From assembly GCF_042681025.1 (NCBI RefSeq), contig NZ_JBHUER010000010.1:620001-684000 (forward strand): a stretch of DNA of 64,000 nucleotides, written 5' to 3'. The number at the start of each line of letters is the position of its first letter. Position 1 is the first letter of the stretch. The translations under genes were made by a program, and so were the position numbers. The notes below the pieces were generated by a model that made no database searches, was not told the origin of the DNA, and saw nothing but the letters and a program-made list of their open reading frames with translations. Below, piece by piece: positions 43,035-51,707 of the stretch. Source of the DNA: Methylopila henanensis. GTDB taxonomy: Bacteria > Pseudomonadota > Alphaproteobacteria > Rhizobiales > Methylopilaceae.

Positions 43035-44117
43035 ATGAAGCGTTTTGCGCGATGCGTTGCGGTGGCTTTGGCGGTCGTGCTGGCCGCCGCCGCTCAGCTC
43101 TCCCTGCCGGCCGAGGCCGCGACCAAGAAGACCTTCAAGGTCGGCTACAACGTCTATGTCGGCTTCATGCCGCTCAATTTCATGCAGTCCTCCGGGATCA
43201 TGAAGAAGTGGTCCGACAAGTACGGCGTCGACGTCGAGCTCGTGCTGATCAACGACTATGTCGCCGGCGTCAACCAGTTCATGGCCGGCGACCTCGACGC
43301 GGTCGCCCTGACCAACATGGACCAGCTCGTGATGCCCGCCGCCGGCGGCGTCGACAGCTCGCTGTTCCTCATCACCGACTATTCCAACGGCAACGACGCG
43401 ATCGTCTCGAAGACCGCGAAGTCGGTGAAGGAGCTGGAGGGCAAAGACCTCCATTTGCTGCAGTTCAGCGTCTCGCATTACCTGCTGAACCGGGCGCTCG
43501 TGCTGAATGGGATGAAGCTGTCCTCGGTCAAGACCACCAACATCTCCGACGCCGAGATCGCGGCGGCCTTCGTCACGCAGCCGGCGATGGAACATGCGGT
43601 GGCGTGGAAGCCGATGGTGCCGGACATGGTCAAGGGCGCGAAGGGCTCCGGGATCATCTTCGACAGCTCGCAGATCCCCGGCGAGATCATGGACGTCGTC
43701 ATCGCCAAGACCCAGACGCTCAAGGATAGCCCGGAGTTCGCCAAGGCGCTGGTCGGCGCCTGGTACGAGACGCTCGGCAAGATGAAGGCAAGCGGCGCCG
43801 AGGCGGCGCCGCTTGAGACCGCGATGGCTACCGCGCTTGGGACCGACGCGGCGGGGCTCAAGAGCCAGGTCGAAACCACCCATTTCTTCCTGACGGCGCA
43901 GGAGGCGGCCGAGTTCCTGACCGCGCCGAAGACCAAGGACATCTGGGACTATGTCCGCACCTTCTGCTTCGAGCAGGGGCTCTACGGGCAGGGCGCCGAC
44001 AGCGTGGACTCGATCGGCATCCAGCATCCCGACGGCTCCGTCATGGGGTCGGAGAAGAACGTGAAGATTCGCATCGACCCGAGCTTCACGAAGCTCGCCG
44101 CCGAAGGAAAGCTCTGA
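43035..44117 (+). CDS. ABC transporter substrate-binding protein (urea-carboxylase-region/TauA-like)
   Basis: A 360-residue periplasmic binding protein. A Sec signal peptide (VAVALAVVLAAAAQLSLPAEA) precedes FKVGYNVYVGFMPLNFMQSS. The downstream NDYVAGVNQFMAGDLDAVAL and TNMDQLVMPAAGGVDSS segments resemble the binding proteins found beside urea carboxylase genes, a branch of the NMT1/TauA superfamily. Of two adjacent ATGs I prefer 43035, six bases after GGGGAG. It is the first gene of the TetR-controlled operon and defines what the pathway takes in, though the ligand cannot be read from sequence. Confidence 0.87.
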   Translation: MKRFARCVAVALAVVLAAAAQLSLPAEAATKKTFKVGYNVYVGFMPLNFMQSSGIMKKWSDKYGVDVELVLINDYVAGVNQFMAGDLDAVALTNMDQLVMPAAGGVDSSLFLITDYSNGNDAIVSKTAKSVKELEGKDLHLLQFSVSHYLLNRALVLNGMKLSSVKTTNISDAEIAAAFVTQPAMEHAVAWKPMVPDMVKGAKGSGIIFDSSQIPGEIMDVVIAKTQTLKDSPEFAKALVGAWYETLGKMKASGAEAAPLETAMATALGTDAAGLKSQVETTHFFLTAQEAAEFLTAPKTKDIWDYVRTFCFEQGLYGQGADSVDSIGIQHPDGSVMGSEKNVKIRIDPSFTKLAAEGKL

Positions 44118-44142
44118 GCGGCTGCCGACGGAGCCGACGCGG

Positions 44143-44961
44143 ATGCGCCGCATCATCAACTACCCGCCGTCGCCCGGCGTCGCCCTTCTGCTCGGCGCGG
44201 CGCCCTTCGTCGCCGTGGCGGCGTTCTACCTCGCGGCGTCGGACGCGCGGCTCGCGGTCGACGCCGCCGACAAGCTGATGCCGGGCCTTTCCGCCTTCTA
44301 TGCGCAGATGAGCCGGCTGATGACGCGGGTCGATCCCGCCGTCGGCCAGCCGCTGTTCTGGTACGACACCTGGTGGAGCCTGTCGCGGCTGCTGCAGGGG
44401 ATCGGCTGGTCGGCGCTGATCGGAATCCTCGGCGGCATCCTGATCGGCTTCATCCCTTTCCTGCGCGCGACCTTCGAGCCGCTGATCTTCGCGCTGTCGC
44501 TGATCCCGCCGCTCGCCGTCCTGCCGATCCTGTTCATCGCCTTCGGCCTCGGCGAGACGTCGAAGCTGGTGCTGATCGTGTTCGGCATAGCGCCCTTCAT
44601 CGTGCGCGACATCGTGCTTCTCGTGACCGCGATCCCGCGCGAGCAGATCATCAAGGCGCAGACGCTCGGCGCCTCGACCTGGCAGATGATCGTCGACGTC
44701 GTGCTGCCGCAGGCGCTGCCGCGGCTGATCGAGTCGGTGCGGCTGTCGCTGGGCTCCGCCTGGCTGTTCGTGATCGCGGCCGAGGCGATCACCGCGGAGG
44801 GCGGGCTCGGTTACCGCATCTTCCTCGTCCGCCGCTATCTCGCGATGGACGTGATCCTGCCTTACGTCGTCTGGATCACGCTGCTCGCCTTCCTGCTCGA
44901 CTACGCGCTGAGGAAGCTCTCCGCCGCCGCCTTCCCCTGGGCGAAGCTCCGGGAGGCGTGA
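44143..44961 (+). CDS. ABC transporter permease
   Basis: A 272-residue inner-membrane permease with about six to seven hydrophobic segments. The EAA loop is seen as EQIIKAQTLGASTWQMIVDV followed by VLPQALPRLIESVRL. The N-terminal 60 residues, including a periplasmic stretch with LSAFYAQMSRLMTRVDPA, are longer than in SsuC and match the urea-carboxylase-region permeases. It lies 25 bp after the binding-protein gene and four bases before the ATPase gene. Confidence 0.92.
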   Translation: MRRIINYPPSPGVALLLGAAPFVAVAAFYLAASDARLAVDAADKLMPGLSAFYAQMSRLMTRVDPAVGQPLFWYDTWWSLSRLLQGIGWSALIGILGGILIGFIPFLRATFEPLIFALSLIPPLAVLPILFIAFGLGETSKLVLIVFGIAPFIVRDIVLLVTAIPREQIIKAQTLGASTWQMIVDVVLPQALPRLIESVRLSLGSAWLFVIAAEAITAEGGLGYRIFLVRRYLAMDVILPYVVWITLLAFLLDYALRKLSAAAFPWAKLREA

Positions 44962-44965
44962 AGCG

Positions 44966-45781
44966 ATGACCGAGATTCGGTTCGAGAAGGTCTGGAAAGA
45001 GTACGGCTCGGCGATCGTTCTCGAGAACGTCGATCTGACGCTCGCCGACCACGAGTTCCTCGTCGTGATCGGCCCGAGCGGCGTCGGCAAGACCACGCTG
45101 CTGCGCCTGCTGCTCGCGCAGGAGCGCCCGACGCGCGGACGCATCCTGCTCGACGGCGTCGAGATCGCCTCCGAGCCGACCGCGGACCGGGGCGTCGTGT
45201 TCCAGCGCTATTCGGTGTTTCCGCACAAGACCGTGCTGGCGAACGTCTTGCTCGGCCCGCAATGGGCCGGCTCTCCGCTGCTCGGGCGGCTGTTCGGGGC
45301 GCGCAAGCGCGCGCTGCGCGAGCAGGCCATGGCGTTGCTCGAGCGCGTCGGCCTCGCCGAGCATGCGAAGAAATATCCGGCGCAGCTGTCGGGCGGCATG
45401 CAGCAGCGCCTCGCGCTCGCGCAGGCGCTGATCAACAAGCCGAAGGTGCTGCTGCTCGACGAGCCCTTCGGCGCGCTCGACCCCGGGTCGCGGCGGGCGA
45501 TGCATGTGCTCGTCCGCGAGCTCTGGGAAGAGCAGGCGATGACGATCGTGATGGTGACCCATGACCTGATGGAGGCGTTCCATCTCGGCACCCGGGTGGT
45601 CGCGATCGACAGACCCCGCCGCGACCCGCACGCGCCGGAACGCTACGGCGCGACCATCACGTCCGACTTCTGCGCCAAACCCCGCATCGTGCGCGACAGC
45701 TTCCGCTTCGAGGCCGCGCGCTTACGCGCCGCCGCGGAGCGCGAGTCGGAAACGCCGCTTCTTACCCGAGAGAAAGACTGA
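44966..45781 (+). CDS. ABC transporter ATP-binding protein
   Basis: A 271-residue importer ATPase. Walker A VIGPSGVGKTTLLRLL, Q-loop VFQRYSVFPHKTVLANV, signature LSGGMQQRLALAQAL, Walker B VLLLDEPFGALDPGSRR and H-loop MVTHDLMEAF are intact. A 15-residue insert after the Q-loop (SPLLGRLFGARKRALR) and a C-terminal tail of about 45 residues make it slightly longer than SsuB. The next gene begins two bases after its stop. Confidence 0.94.
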   Translation: MTEIRFEKVWKEYGSAIVLENVDLTLADHEFLVVIGPSGVGKTTLLRLLLAQERPTRGRILLDGVEIASEPTADRGVVFQRYSVFPHKTVLANVLLGPQWAGSPLLGRLFGARKRALREQAMALLERVGLAEHAKKYPAQLSGGMQQRLALAQALINKPKVLLLDEPFGALDPGSRRAMHVLVRELWEEQAMTIVMVTHDLMEAFHLGTRVVAIDRPRRDPHAPERYGATITSDFCAKPRIVRDSFRFEAARLRAAAERESETPLLTREKD

Positions 45782-45783
45782 CA

Positions 45784-47097
45784 ATGGCCGACAAGCGCTT
45801 CCACCTTGGTTGGTTCATGAACTTCACGCCGGACGAGTGGCGCGAGCCCTTCGGCCAGGGAGGGCGGCCGTGGGACGGCCAGTTCTATGTCGAAATGGCG
45901 AAGTCGCTTGAGCGGGCATGCTTCGACTACATCATGATCGAGGACAAGCTGATGGTGCCGCAGACCTATGGCGGCTCCGCCAAGGCCTCGCTCAACCACG
46001 GCATGATGGTGCCGAAGCACGATCCGGCCCCACTCGCGGTCGCGATGGGCATGGCGACGCAGCGCCTCGGCGTGATCGCCACCATGTCGACGATGGCCTA
46101 TCCGCCGTTCCTCATGGCGCGGCTGTGCTCGACCATCGACAGCCTGACCAACGGCCGGTTCGGCTGGAACGTCGTCACCTCCGCCGAAGACCTGATGGCG
46201 AAGAACTTCGGCATGGACCGGCTGCCGCCGCGCGATCAGCGCTACGAGATGGCGGACGAGTACATGGAGGTGATGGGCAAGCTGTTCGCAAGCTGGGATC
46301 CGGACGCGGTCGTGCTCGATCGCGACGCCGGCATCTACGCTGACGAGACCAAGGTCCGTCCCATCGATTTCGAGGGCAAGTACTACAAGGTCCGCGGCCC
46401 GCTCAACACGGTGCCGTCGCCCCAAGGGAGGCCGATCTACGTGCAGGCCGGCGCCTCGCCGAAGGGCCGCGACTTCGCAGCCACCCATGCGGACTCGATC
46501 GTCTCGGTCGCGAGCGGCGTCGAGGAGATGCGGAAGTTCCGCGCCGACATCCGCGAACGGGCCGAGAAGTTCGGGCGCGACCCGGACTCGATCAAGGTGA
46601 TGTTCTGCGTGACCCCGACGCTCGGGGAAACCGACGAGGAAGCGCGGGCGAAGTACGAGCGTATGCTGAACTCGCCGCATTTCATCGTCGACACGCTGGC
46701 CTCGTTGTCCGCCATCACCGAGATCGACTTCGCGCAATACGATCTCGACAAGCCGCTGCCGGAAAAGCTCGTCACCAATGGCGAGTCCGGCACGCTCGAC
46801 AAGTTCCAGCAGTGGGGCAGCGGCAAGACGCTGAAGGAGCTGGTGGTCGCCGGAGGCGGCGGGCTGGTGTCGTCCGTGGAGCTGGTCGGGACGCCCGACA
46901 CGGTCGCCGACCGCATGGGCGAGGTGATGGAGGAGGTCGGCGGCGACGGCTTCCTGATCACGACGCCGGTGCTGCGCGTCAGCCGCCGCTTCATCACCGA
47001 AGTGACCGACGGGCTCGTGCCGGCGCTCCAGAAGCGCGGGCTCGCGCGCACCGCCTACGCGCACGAGAAGCTGCGCGACAACCTGCTCGACTTCTGA
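45784..47097 (+). CDS. LLM-class flavin-dependent monooxygenase (NtaA/DszA/SnaA-like)
   Basis: A 437-residue bacterial-luciferase-like monooxygenase of the two-component NtaA/SnaA/DszA group, which uses free FMNH2 and O2 to oxidise C, N or S substrates such as aminopolycarboxylates, sulfones or N-heterocycles. Seen: HLGWFMNFTPDEWREPF, FDYIMIEDKLMVPQTYGGSA, GRFGWNVVTSAEDLMAKNFG, FEGKYYKVRGPLNTVPSPQG, RPIYVQAGASPKGRDFAATH and the C-terminal barrel strand GTPDTVADRM. The protein fits the subgroup with full length and no insertion. It needs the flavin reductase encoded 19 bp downstream. Substrate unknown. Confidence 0.92.
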   Translation: MADKRFHLGWFMNFTPDEWREPFGQGGRPWDGQFYVEMAKSLERACFDYIMIEDKLMVPQTYGGSAKASLNHGMMVPKHDPAPLAVAMGMATQRLGVIATMSTMAYPPFLMARLCSTIDSLTNGRFGWNVVTSAEDLMAKNFGMDRLPPRDQRYEMADEYMEVMGKLFASWDPDAVVLDRDAGIYADETKVRPIDFEGKYYKVRGPLNTVPSPQGRPIYVQAGASPKGRDFAATHADSIVSVASGVEEMRKFRADIRERAEKFGRDPDSIKVMFCVTPTLGETDEEARAKYERMLNSPHFIVDTLASLSAITEIDFAQYDLDKPLPEKLVTNGESGTLDKFQQWGSGKTLKELVVAGGGGLVSSVELVGTPDTVADRMGEVMEEVGGDGFLITTPVLRVSRRFITEVTDGLVPALQKRGLARTAYAHEKLRDNLLDF

Positions 47098-47116
47098 GAC
47101 GCGGGAGGGGACGCCA

Positions 47117-47647
47117 ATGGACGACGCAGCGGATATCGCCTGCGCGGCGCCGGTCACCAAGGAACGCTATCGCGACGCGATGGCGGCGCTCGCGGCCGCG
47201 GTCAACGTGGTGACGACCGACGGGCCGGGCGGCCGCGCCGGCTTCACCGCCACCGCGGTCTGCAGCGTGACCGACGCGCCGCCAACCCTGCTCGTCTGCG
47301 TCAAGCGCGACAGTTCGGTCGGCGAGGCGTTCCGGGCGAACGGCGCGCTCTGCGTCAACACGCTGGCGCCCGAGCACAAGCCGCTGTCGAACCTGTTCGG
47401 CGGCCGCACGCCCGTCGAGGAACGCTTCGCGGCGGCGACCTGGCGGCGCGGCCCGAGCGGCGCGCCGGTGCTCGAGGGCGCGCTCGCGCATTTCGACTGC
47501 CGAATCGACCGTGTCGTCGACGTCGGCACCCACGCCGTGCTGTTCTGCGAGGTGGTCGACATCGGGGTCGGCGAGCCCTGCGAGGCGCTGATCTATGTGG
47601 GTCGTCGCTACGACGCCGTGCCGGCCTGCGTCGGGGCGGCCGGCTGA
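47117..47647 (+). CDS. Flavin reductase (HpaC/RutF-like)
   Basis: A 176-residue NAD(P)H:flavin oxidoreductase that would supply FMNH2 to the adjacent monooxygenase. Seen: RYRDAMAALAAAVNVVTTDG followed by FTATAVCSVTDAPPTLLVCV, NGALCVNTLAPEHKPLSNLF and LAHFDCRIDRVVDVGTHAVL, all typical of the flavin_reduct (HpaC/RutF) fold. The pairing with an LLM monooxygenase is the standard two-component arrangement. Three bases separate its stop from the amidase start. Confidence 0.93.
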   Translation: MDDAADIACAAPVTKERYRDAMAALAAAVNVVTTDGPGGRAGFTATAVCSVTDAPPTLLVCVKRDSSVGEAFRANGALCVNTLAPEHKPLSNLFGGRTPVEERFAAATWRRGPSGAPVLEGALAHFDCRIDRVVDVGTHAVLFCEVVDIGVGEPCEALIYVGRRYDAVPACVGAAG

Positions 47648-47650
47648 GCC

Positions 47651-49054
47651 GTGACGCAGGACGCCCATCCGCTCGATCTCCCGGCGCGTGAGATCGCTTC
47701 GGGCGTCCGCGGCGGCCGGTTCTCGGCCGTCGACGTCATGCGGGAGTCGCTGGAGCGGGCCCGTGCGACGCAGGACGCCTTCAACGCCTTCGCGCTGATC
47801 CGGGAGGAAGCGGCGCTCGCCGCAGCTCGTGAGGCCGACGAGGCGGTGCGGGCCGGGCGGCCGACCGGCTTCCTGCACGGCGTGCCGTTCGCGGCGAAGG
47901 ACCTGACGCCGACCACGGGCGACGTGACGACGCTCGGCTCCTGGAGCTCCGGCGACGTCGTCCCCGCCGAGACGGCGTTATGCGTGCGCCGCCTTCAGCA
48001 GGCCGGCGCCATCCTGATGGCGAAGACCACGACGCCCGAATTCGCGCATTCGAGCTTCACCTGGAGCCCGCGCTTCGGCGCGACCCGCAATCCACGCGAT
48101 CCGAGCCGGACCTCCGGCGGATCGTCCGGCGGTTCCGCCGTCGCGGTCGCGACCGGCGTCGTTCCCTTCGCCGAAGGCTCCGACATGGGCGGCTCGGTCC
48201 GCATCCCCGCCTCGTTCTGCGGGGTCGTGGGGCTGAAGCCCAGCCTCGGGCGGATCCCGATGACGATCCTCCCGAGCGTGTTCGACGACATCTCGCATTT
48301 CGGCCCGCTCGCCCGAACGGTGGACGACGCAGTCGCGTTTCTCCAAGCGACCGCGGGCCCGAGCGACGAGGATATCCTATCGCTCCCGCTGACGTTCGAG
48401 CCCGAGCGCATCCGCGACGAGAACCTCAGGGGCAAGCGCTTCGCCCTTTCGATCGATCTCGGCTTCTACGCCGTCGAGCCGCAGGTCGAGGCCGCGATCC
48501 GGCGCGCGGCCGCCGCTATGGCGGATGCGGGCGCGGTCGTCGAGGAGGTCGCGCCGCCCTGGACGCGCGCCCTGGTCGACGAGTGGTACGAGATCTGGTG
48601 CGTGTTCATGTCGGCCTATTTCGGCGACCGGCTCGCCACCTTCCGCGACCGCATGGACCCCGCCATGATCGAGATCATGCGGCGTGGCTTCGCCAAGGAC
48701 GCGACCAGCTACAAGCGCATCGAACTTCTGCGCACCGCGATGTGGCGCGACATGGCGAAGCTGTTCGAGACCTACGACGCGCTGCTCTGCCCGACCTGCG
48801 CGGTGACGGCGCCGCCGGTCGCGAAGAAGGACGGCGACTACTTCGGCGAGGACGCGGCGGGGCGCCTGATCGGCCTCGACATGACCTGCCCGTTCAACCT
48901 TACGCCGCAGTGCCCGGCGATTTCCATTCCGATCGGCGAGGCCGATGACGGACTGCCGGTCGGCTTGCAAATCGTTGGCCGGCGTTTCCAGGACGAAGCC
49001 ATTCTTGGCGTGGCCCGAGGCGTCGAACGATTGCTGGGCCGCCGACGCGTCTGA
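47651..49054 (+). CDS. Amidase-signature hydrolase
   Basis: A 467-residue amidase-signature enzyme hydrolysing an amide or urea-type C-N bond. The Ser-cisSer-Lys triad region is intact: Lys83 in GVPFAAKDL, the Gly/Ser-rich TSGGSSGGSAVAVATGV, and SDMGGSVRIPASFCGVVGLK with the nucleophilic serine. The start is a GTG three bases after the flavin reductase stop, so it is in the same operon. It is the likely second catabolic step after oxygenation, releasing ammonia or an amine. Close relatives include general amidases and GatA-like proteins; a role in transamidation is unlikely here. Confidence 0.92.
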   Translation: MTQDAHPLDLPAREIASGVRGGRFSAVDVMRESLERARATQDAFNAFALIREEAALAAAREADEAVRAGRPTGFLHGVPFAAKDLTPTTGDVTTLGSWSSGDVVPAETALCVRRLQQAGAILMAKTTTPEFAHSSFTWSPRFGATRNPRDPSRTSGGSSGGSAVAVATGVVPFAEGSDMGGSVRIPASFCGVVGLKPSLGRIPMTILPSVFDDISHFGPLARTVDDAVAFLQATAGPSDEDILSLPLTFEPERIRDENLRGKRFALSIDLGFYAVEPQVEAAIRRAAAAMADAGAVVEEVAPPWTRALVDEWYEIWCVFMSAYFGDRLATFRDRMDPAMIEIMRRGFAKDATSYKRIELLRTAMWRDMAKLFETYDALLCPTCAVTAPPVAKKDGDYFGEDAAGRLIGLDMTCPFNLTPQCPAISIPIGEADDGLPVGLQIVGRRFQDEAILGVARGVERLLGRRRV

Positions 49055-49110
49055 CGAGCACGGCCGGAGCCAAAAAACCATGGGCTGTTCGGTAGAGACA
49101 ACGGACGGCA

Positions 49111-49742
49111 GGCCACGAACTCGTCCTCGACAAGGAGGGCGGGGGCCGGAAGCTCCACCTCTTCTGACGGAACTGGGCGACAGCACCCGTCTCGGCACGA
49201 TCGGTGAGGCGGCCGCGTTCGGCGAGGTCGTCCTGTTTTCGGTCTACTGGCCTCGCGTCAGGGCGATCGTGAACGCCGTCGGCGACGCGCTCGACGGCAA
49301 GGTCGTGATCGAGACCGTGAACCCGCTCGGCGTCACCGCCGACTTCAAGCACTTCCATGACGTCGCGTTCATGCGCGAGAGCTCGACGGCCGAGGACCTT
49401 CAGAGGCGTTTCCCGAAGACGCGGGTCGTGAAGGCGTTCAGCATGCTGGCTGCGCCGATGCTCGAGGCGGTGGCCTGGGAGACAGCCCCGGCGCCGCCGG
49501 GCGTCCCCTACGCGACCGACGACGCGGACGCCGGGCGGATCACGCGGGAACTCATCGCAGACGCGGGATTCAAGCCGATCGCCGCGGGGCCGCTGAAGGG
49601 CGCCCGGCAGATCAAGCAGCTCGGCGTCTTCCTGCATCACGTCGCCGACCACGAATACGGCGGCGATCCCGACCTCATCCGTCTGGCCCTCGCGGTGGTC
49701 GAGGCCAGCCCTAGCCCGGTCGTTCGTGGACGTGTCGCCTGA
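49111..49742 (+). pseudogene. NADPH-dependent F420 reductase-like/NADP-binding oxidoreductase, truncated and frameshifted
   Basis: The readable part (GRGPEAPPLLTELGDSTRLG, EVVLFSVYWPRVRAIVNAVG, KVVIETVNPLGVTADF, GPLKGARQIKQLGVFLHHVA) matches small NAD(P)-binding oxidoreductases annotated as NADPH-dependent F420 reductases. The GxGxxG Rossmann segment that should start the protein is missing. A short piece of it (GHELVLDK, from 49111) lies in a different frame just upstream, so the gene has lost about 30 N-terminal codons and carries a frameshift near 49135. The longer open frame from 48945 starts inside the amidase gene and is not natural. Confidence 0.7.
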
Positions 49743-49753
49743 AAGGAACGAAG

Positions 49754-50521
49754 ATGTCCAAGTCACTGAACGGGAAGACAGCGCTCGTGACGGGCGGCTC
49801 GCGGGGCATCGGCCGAGCGATCGCAGAACGTCTCGCCAGGGACGGCGCGACGGTCGCGCTGATCTACAACGCGAGCAAGGACGGCGCGGACGAAGCCGTC
49901 GCGGCCATCGGGTCCACGGGCGGCAAGTCCTTCGCGCTTCGGGTGGATCTCGCCGACGCGGGAAGCATTCCCGCGCTGTTCGACCGGCTCGACCGCGAAC
50001 TCATCGAGCGGAACAGCGACGGCGCGCTCGACATCCTCGTCAACAACGCAGGCAACGCCGGGTGGGGCGGCCTCGGCGACGCCACGCCGGAAGGCTGGGA
50101 CACGATGATCGCAGTCCACGCCCGCGCCCCGTTCTTCATGGTCCAGTCGGCGTTAAGCCGGCTGCGCGACGGCGGACGGATCGTCAATGTCTCTTCGGCG
50201 CTTGCGACCCGGCCGGCTCCGATGGTCCCGATCTATTCAATGGCCAAGGCCGCCATCAACAACCTGACCCATGCGCTCGCCATGGAGCTCGACCCGCGCG
50301 GGATAGCGGTCAACGCGGTGGCGCCCGGCTGGATTCGGACCGACATGAACGCGGCCGTCCGCGAGAACCCCAAGATGGTGAAAGCGATCGAGGCGGACAC
50401 GGCGCTCGGGCGCTTCGGCGAGACGTCCGACGTCGCGTGCGTCGTGGCCTTTCTTGCCTCTGATGAAGGACGGTGGGTCACGGGTCAGGTCATCGAAGCG
50501 AGCGGCGGATACAGGCTTTGA
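49754..50521 (+). CDS. Classical SDR oxidoreductase
   Basis: A 255-residue short-chain dehydrogenase with cofactor motif LVTGGSRGIGRAIAERLA, NNAGNAGWGG, Ser in VNVSSALAT, Tyr-Lys in YSMAKAAINNLTHALAMEL and the terminal WVTGQVIEASGGYRL. The arrangement with an Arg-rich second turn (SRGIGRAIAERLARDG) suggests NADP(H). It lies 11 bp downstream of the broken F420-reductase-like gene, so it was once the second gene of a two-gene unit. AAGGAACGAAG lies before the ATG. Substrate unknown. Confidence 0.9.
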   Translation: MSKSLNGKTALVTGGSRGIGRAIAERLARDGATVALIYNASKDGADEAVAAIGSTGGKSFALRVDLADAGSIPALFDRLDRELIERNSDGALDILVNNAGNAGWGGLGDATPEGWDTMIAVHARAPFFMVQSALSRLRDGGRIVNVSSALATRPAPMVPIYSMAKAAINNLTHALAMELDPRGIAVNAVAPGWIRTDMNAAVRENPKMVKAIEADTALGRFGETSDVACVVAFLASDEGRWVTGQVIEASGGYRL

Positions 50522-50707
50522 CGCCAGCCCCCTTGCCGGAGGCTTGCCGAGACGACCGGTTGACAAGCGCCGTCCCGCTTAGGCTAAGCGGCCCATCTCA
50601 GGACCGCTTCCGTTATCACGCGCTTCGAGAGCGAATTACCTGCCGCCGTCGGCAACCGCCTGCTTCGGGCTCCGGATCGGCGCAAGACGGCCCTGCGGGC
50701 GCGGAAT

Positions 50708-50929
50708 TCAGGCTTGAACCTGCTCCCGTCTGCGGACGATCATCCCCACCTTCACGACCCCGTCGCCATTCTCGGCATTGACGCCGCCTCCATGGATACG
50801 GGCGACGGCCGCGACGATGGCGAGCCCCAGGCCGTGACTATGCCCGTTGGAGGCCACGGCCGACGTAATTACGGTCACCACAGCGAACATGACGGCGAGA
50901 TGCGCCGAAATGGACAGCACGCGCTTCAT
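50708..50929 (-). pseudogene. Sensor histidine kinase relic with internal deletion
   Basis: From ATG 50929, MKRVLSISAHLAVMFAVVTV and ITSAVASN form a kinase-like first transmembrane segment. The reading then jumps directly to GHSHGLGLAIVAAVARIHGG, the G2 ATP-lid/C-terminal part of a histidine kinase ATPase. Everything in between (sensor, HisKA, N and G1 boxes) has been deleted, leaving 73 codons. The start overlaps the end of the response-regulator fragment (ATGA), as in a normal two-component operon. Non-functional. Confidence 0.7.
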
Positions 50930-51195
50930 GGCACGTCCGGGTCGCGCCGGTGCTCCAGCATGTAGCTCATGCCCCGGACCGTGTGGATGAGCTTGTCCTC
51001 GCCGGGCAGCTCGAGCTTGCTCCTGAGCCGGCGGATCGCCACCTCGACGACATTGGTGTTCGTCTCGAAATTGATTTCCCACCCGATCTCGGCGATCGCG
51101 GTCTTCAGTACGATCTGCGACGGGCAGCGGGCCAGCACCTCGAGAAGCGCGAACTCCTTGGCGGTCAGCGTCAGACGCCGGCGCCCATGCGCGGC
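50926..51195 (-). pseudogene. OmpR-family response regulator, C-terminal DNA-binding fragment only
   Basis: The minus strand codes for RRRLTLTAKEFALLEVLARC, INFETNTNVVEVAIRRLRSK and DKLIHTVRGMSYMLEHRR, the winged-helix effector domain of CusR/CopR-type metal-responsive regulators. The phosphoacceptor receiver domain is missing. The fragment begins abruptly at the end of the adaptor relic to its right and overlaps the kinase relic start by four bases. No start codon belongs to it. Confidence 0.75.
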
Positions 51196-51586
51196 CCGCG
51201 CGAGCCCTCGAAAGCGCTTCGCGCCCGACGGCGGGATTGAGCTCGATGAGGAGTTGACCCTTTTCGACCCGGTCGCCGGCGTCGACCGCGATACGGGAGA
51301 CCAGCCCGTCCCCCAGCGGGAATAGAGACGCATGGCGCTCCGCGGTCAGTGAGCCCGAAAGGGAGAAACGTGGGCCAAAGCTTGCCTCTTCCACGGCGCC
51401 GACCGTGACGCGAGCGCAGGCGGGTCCGGCTCCCTCGCCGTCATCTTCCGACGGCGAGCAGGCCGTGATGACGACGGCGGCGACAAGAGGCGCCAGCAGG
51501 GCGCTCGCCGGTCGGCGGCGGCGGAACAGCTTCAGGCGCGGCGGGCCGGAACGGTCAGCCGGTGGGGCACGGGAGAAGACGGTCAT
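51196..51586 (-). pseudogene. RND efflux periplasmic adaptor, N-terminal fragment only
   Basis: From ATG 51586 the minus strand encodes a lipoprotein-type leader (ALLAPLVAAVVITACSPSED) and the first biotinyl-lipoyl-like strands of an HlyD/CzcB-type adaptor (FSLSGSLTAERHASLFPLGD, VSRIAVDAGDRVEKGQLLIE). The fragment breaks off after about 130 residues where the response-regulator fragment begins in another frame. The alpha-hairpin and beta-barrel domains and any pump gene are gone. Confidence 0.75.
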
Positions 51587-51707
51587 GGACAAGAGCGATA
51601 GCTGGCGGTCCGGTCGCTCCGCTTTCGTGAAGCTTACAATCCCGTCAGAATCCGAAACGGCAGGTCGGCGGCGGATGGCCTTCCGGCTTCAACGGCATGG
51701 CCGAGCG

